Origin: Thermoplasmata archaeon | GTDB taxonomy: Archaea > Thermoplasmatota > Thermoplasmata > Thermoplasmatales > GCA-001856825 | Direction of reading: 5' to 3' | Assembly: GCA_021831005.1 (NCBI GenBank) | Contig: JAKBNO010000088.1 | Coordinates: 1 to 7,130, forward strand | DNA length: 7,130 nt | Part shown: positions 5,336 to 7,130 of the stretch, piece after piece | How positions within the stretch are numbered: the stretch's first letter is position 1 | How the letters are laid out: every line of letters starts with the position of its first letter | Made by a program: the position numbers and the translations under genes | Notes under the pieces: generated by a model | Told to the model about the DNA's origin: nothing | Seen by the model: only the letters and a program-made list of their open reading frames with translations | Databases searched by the model: none

Positions 5336-5355
5336 AGAAGAAAAAGAAAAAAGAA
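5336..5355 (-). terminator. T-rich terminator of the sulfur operon
   Basis: Read on the minus strand, this stretch is almost all T (TTCTTTTTTCTTTTTCTTCT) and begins seven bases after the SQR-like stop codon. Runs of T without a strong hairpin are the usual archaeal intrinsic terminator, and the position between converging genes fits. Confidence 0.6.
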
Positions 5356-5362
5356 TTCGAAA

Positions 5363-6610
5363 CTATTCCGGAACGGAGTACTTCCTGTTCAGTTTTTCAG
5401 GTTTTGTAATGTTGAAGAACCGCTCGAAGATAGGATCTGCAGTGCCCATCAGGGTCATCCAGTAGATTCTGGCCATGCTCATTTTCATAAAGTGTTTGGT
5501 GGCCGTCGGGGGGTACGGAACAACTGGATTGTTGTAATCTGCAATTACAAATGTTGCCTTCCCGTATGCTGTGTCGAACGGACAGTTTATTCTCCCATTG
5601 AATTCGGAATATTTTCCCTGAATGAGTTCAGAAACCGTCATAGCCTCAAGATGTGCTGTCACACCAGTCTTGGATGTAGGTAACGTATTGCAATCTCCTA
5701 TGGCAAATGCGTCGTCGTATCCAGGTATTTTCATGAAGTTCTTGTCAGCCTTTATGAACCTTTCTTCGTCCTGAACCGTCTCTGGGGTGAACTTGATTTT
5801 AGGTCCCTTGCAGGGTGGGACAATTATCGGAAGATCGTATTTCAACGAGTCCCCCTCCAGCGAATTGATCGTTTTGTTTTGAACATCGATTGTATCAACA
5901 TCGAAGAAAGGCATTACCTCGATTCCTCTTTCCTTCACCATGGGTTCTACTACCTTATTCATTGGTTCTGCCGAATACGCCCTTGGAAAAGGTGTGAAGA
6001 ACACTATCCTTGACTTCCCCTTTTCCCCTGTTTTGGTAGGATCGTTCTCGTTGGAAGGTGAAAGGGGATCAGAGGTTCCAACACTCATACCCATCCCCCT
6101 GAGACGTTCCTCCAGAAGGAATGCTCCCTCCAGCAGTGAAGGAGGGCATTTGCAAGTAGGAGATGCCTGGCCAATTGCAATTGTACCGCCCTTGAAATTC
6201 TTGACGTGGGACCATAATTTCTGAGAGTTGTAGACGTTGGAGTGATAGTCTCCGTATTCGTCGTAGATTTGTCTTAATCCAGGAATAGAGTCGGGGTCTG
6301 GAGACGTGCCTGTGGCAATTGCAATATAGTCGTAGTTGTAGACTACCTTCCTTGACCCGTACGCCTTTCTTTCATCCAGATTTATCTCTGTAATCTCATC
6401 CTTGACGAAATTTACTCCCGGTCTAACCAGTTCTCCGATAGGCCTGGATATTTTTCTTTTTGAACCTTTAAAGGCTATGTACAGGAACCACGGCTGGTAG
6501 AAATGCAGGTCACTCTTATCGACTATGGTTACATCAAATTCGTTTGTATCCAAGTGGTTCGCGAGGATAAGGCCCCCGCCACCACCGCCAATTATCAGTA
6601 CCTTCTTCAT
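5363..6610 (-). CDS. sqr: FAD-dependent sulfide:quinone oxidoreductase-like flavoprotein
   Basis: A 415-residue member of the SQR/flavocytochrome-c sulfide dehydrogenase group, expected to oxidise sulfide or a persulfide and pass electrons to quinone at the membrane. The N-terminal FAD site is VLIIGGGGGGLILA (4-17), followed by IVDK; the second dinucleotide motif is IAIATGTSPD (96-105), and FAIGDCN (302-308) closes the FAD site. The cysteines are C153, C155, C267, C307 and C343. C155 in KCPP and C343 in INCPFDTAYG sit where SQRs hold their redox-active pair. The extra cysteine found near position 128 in some SQRs is absent. A polar insertion (about 174-200) separates KCPP from the FFTPFPRAYS strand. 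The tail (about 373-401, MKMSMARIYWMTLMG) could be the amphipathic membrane-binding helix. ATG 6610 follows the tusA stop by 13 bases with a modest GGAAG site. The family is firm; the exact substrate is uncertain. Confidence 0.85.
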   Translation of the reverse strand: MKKVLIIGGGGGGLILANHLDTNEFDVTIVDKSDLHFYQPWFLYIAFKGSKRKISRPIGELVRPGVNFVKDEITEINLDERKAYGSRKVVYNYDYIAIATGTSPDPDSIPGLRQIYDEYGDYHSNVYNSQKLWSHVKNFKGGTIAIGQASPTCKCPPSLLEGAFLLEERLRGMGMSVGTSDPLSPSNENDPTKTGEKGKSRIVFFTPFPRAYSAEPMNKVVEPMVKERGIEVMPFFDVDTIDVQNKTINSLEGDSLKYDLPIIVPPCKGPKIKFTPETVQDEERFIKADKNFMKIPGYDDAFAIGDCNTLPTSKTGVTAHLEAMTVSELIQGKYSEFNGRINCPFDTAYGKATFVIADYNNPVVPYPPTATKHFMKMSMARIYWMTLMGTADPIFERFFNITKPEKLNRKYSVPE

Positions 6611-6623
6611 GGCAATCTTCCGT

Positions 6624-6860
6624 TTATCTCTTGTTTATCTTTATTCTGATGACTATCTTGTCCGGATCTTCTCTGGTTTCCAATATTTCATTTCCAGTCT
6701 TCGTGGCCCATGCCTGAGTGTCAGCCTTAACTCCCTTGTCCGTAGCCCACATCTCGAATATGTCGCCCACTTTGGAGTTCCTGTAAGCTCTGGCGAGATC
6801 CGTAATTGGACCCGGGCATGCCGCTCCTCTAGAATCTATTATCTTAATGCCAACATCCAT
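6624..6860 (-). CDS. tusA: TusA-family sulfur carrier protein
   Basis: A small cytoplasmic sulfur carrier of 78 residues that holds sulfur as a persulfide on one cysteine. The signature is DSRGAACPGPITDLARA (9-25), with carrier cysteine C15 in the CPxP motif; ATDKGVKADTQAWATKTGNEIL (39-60) is the conserved second half of the fold, with W51. The frame also opens at a GTG at 6869, but that GTG is part of the GAGGTGA ribosome binding site, so ATG 6860 is preferred. It lies between a DsrE2-like gene and an SQR-like gene, all on the minus strand with gaps of about ten bases. That is a classic setting for sulfur transfer in dissimilatory sulfur oxidation; TusA could instead serve tRNA thiolation or cofactor synthesis. 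Confidence 0.9.
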   Translation of the reverse strand: MDVGIKIIDSRGAACPGPITDLARAYRNSKVGDIFEMWATDKGVKADTQAWATKTGNEILETREDPDKIVIRIKINKR

Positions 6861-6865
6861 CTTTG

Positions 6866-6872
6866 TCACCTC
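6866..6872 (-). promoter_or_regulatory. Ribosome binding site of tusA, overlapping the dsrE2 stop
   Basis: GAGGTGA on the minus strand lies five bases before the tusA ATG and shares bases with the TGA stop of the upstream gene (6873-6871). Ribosomes ending the first gene are placed directly at the tusA start, which suggests translational coupling and fixes the start at 6860. Confidence 0.7.
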
Positions 6873-7130
6873 ATATAAAGAGCGTTTGACCGCCTTCCGC
6901 TTGCTGGAGGAAAGTAGCTGCTCCTACCATATCGTCGACTATTGGGTCGAGATCCTCTCTCTTTATACCCATAACTCCGCACGCCATGGAGCAGGCGTAG
7001 ACTTTTGCGCCGAATTCCTTGGCTTCCTTGATCATGCTGTACCAAGATGCAACGTGCTCACGTGCCATCCCTTCCATCATGGCTTGTCCCATGTGTTCGA
7101 ATTCCTTCGGCATTATCATCTTCTTCTCTC
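6871..7130 (-). CDS. dsrE2: DsrE2-like (DsrE/DsrF family) sulfur-transfer protein, 5' end outside the window
   Basis: The frame is open to the right edge, so only the C-terminal 86 residues or so are seen; whole DsrE2 proteins are about 140-170 residues. An ATG at 7119 exists, but EKK codons continue upstream of it and the fold would lack its first strands, so it is very unlikely to be the start. Visible features are a methionine-rich stretch (HMGQAMMEGM), then KEFGAKVYACSMACGVMGIKREDL, which matches the DsrE2 core ending in C-x-M-x-x-x-x-MGI, and a final GAATFLQQAEGGQTLFI. Counting from ATG 7119, C43 is the likely persulfide-bearing cysteine and C47 a second one. Such proteins pass sulfur to or from TusA. 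It is the first visible gene of the operon with tusA and the SQR-like gene. Whether the missing part contains membrane helices, as in some DsrE2 proteins, cannot be judged. Confidence 0.8.
   Translation of the reverse strand, partial: EKKMIMPKEFEHMGQAMMEGMAREHVASWYSMIKEAKEFGAKVYACSMACGVMGIKREDLDPIVDDMVGAATFLQQAEGGQTLFI

Noticed and set aside
5279..5683. A 134-codon plus-strand open frame overlapping the end of the SQR-like gene
   Set aside because: It lies opposite a firmly identified gene, has a low-complexity cysteine-rich translation, matches no fold and has no promoter of its own.
6871..7119. DsrE2-like gene as a complete 82-residue protein starting at ATG 7119
   Set aside because: The frame is open beyond this ATG to the window edge, and the first half of the DsrE fold would be missing; it is treated as partial.
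1..7130. CRISPR arrays, insertion sequences, rRNA and integration sites
   Set aside because: I see no spaced direct repeats, transposase-like frame, terminal inverted repeats, rRNA sequence or tRNA-linked duplication. The 16S-tail-like bases at 3481-3491 are too short to be an rRNA fragment.

Overview
The window looks like chromosomal DNA of a Thermoplasmatales-type archaeon (Euryarchaeota). The case rests on several points: a GH15 glucoamylase/trehalase of the archaeal type; an archaeal-style Hsp20 followed by an ArsR-like winged-helix regulator; a cell-surface protein packed with N-glycosylation sequons; a PduO-type corrinoid adenosyltransferase; and start codons lying about 25 bases after TATA-like boxes, which suggests leaderless transcripts. 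Arginine codons are mainly AGG/AGA and isoleucine ATA is common. The base composition is moderate by eye. I cannot name a genus or species from sequence alone.

Layout, left to right. Bases 1-348 hold no convincing complete gene; a short leftward reading frame may leave the window at base 80. A rightward GH15 alpha-glucosidase/trehalase gene (349-2133) follows. Next comes a promoter region with inverted repeats and then a two-gene stress unit: hsp20 (2301-2852) and, two bases later, a winged-helix regulator (2855-3391). After 195 bases of structured non-coding DNA comes a membrane-anchored, sequon-rich surface protein (3587-4219), then a corrinoid adenosyltransferase (4342-4878) and a one-domain cupin (4921-5274). 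These last three each appear to have their own TATA-like box.

From 5363 to the right edge the genes run leftward and form one tight unit, in transcription order: a DsrE2-like protein (5' end outside the window), tusA, and an FAD-dependent sulfide:quinone-oxidoreductase-like protein. This unit ends at a T-rich stretch just before it meets the cupin gene head-on.

How the parts may work together. The hsp20/regulator pair resembles the heat-shock circuits of Pyrococcus (Phr) and Archaeoglobus (HSR1), in which an ArsR-like repressor controls hsp20; overlapping palindromes sit where transcription of hsp20 should begin. The DsrE2-TusA-SQR unit is best read as a sulfur-handling module: oxidation of sulfide or a persulfide by the flavoprotein, with sulfur passed on as cysteine persulfide by TusA and DsrE2. 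I found no wholly new multi-gene system. The items most worth a second look are the hsp20 operator and regulator, the altered active-site residues in the GH15 and adenosyltransferase proteins, a polar insertion in the SQR-like protein, and a perfect anti-Shine-Dalgarno-like element with mini-ORFs between 3421 and 3491.
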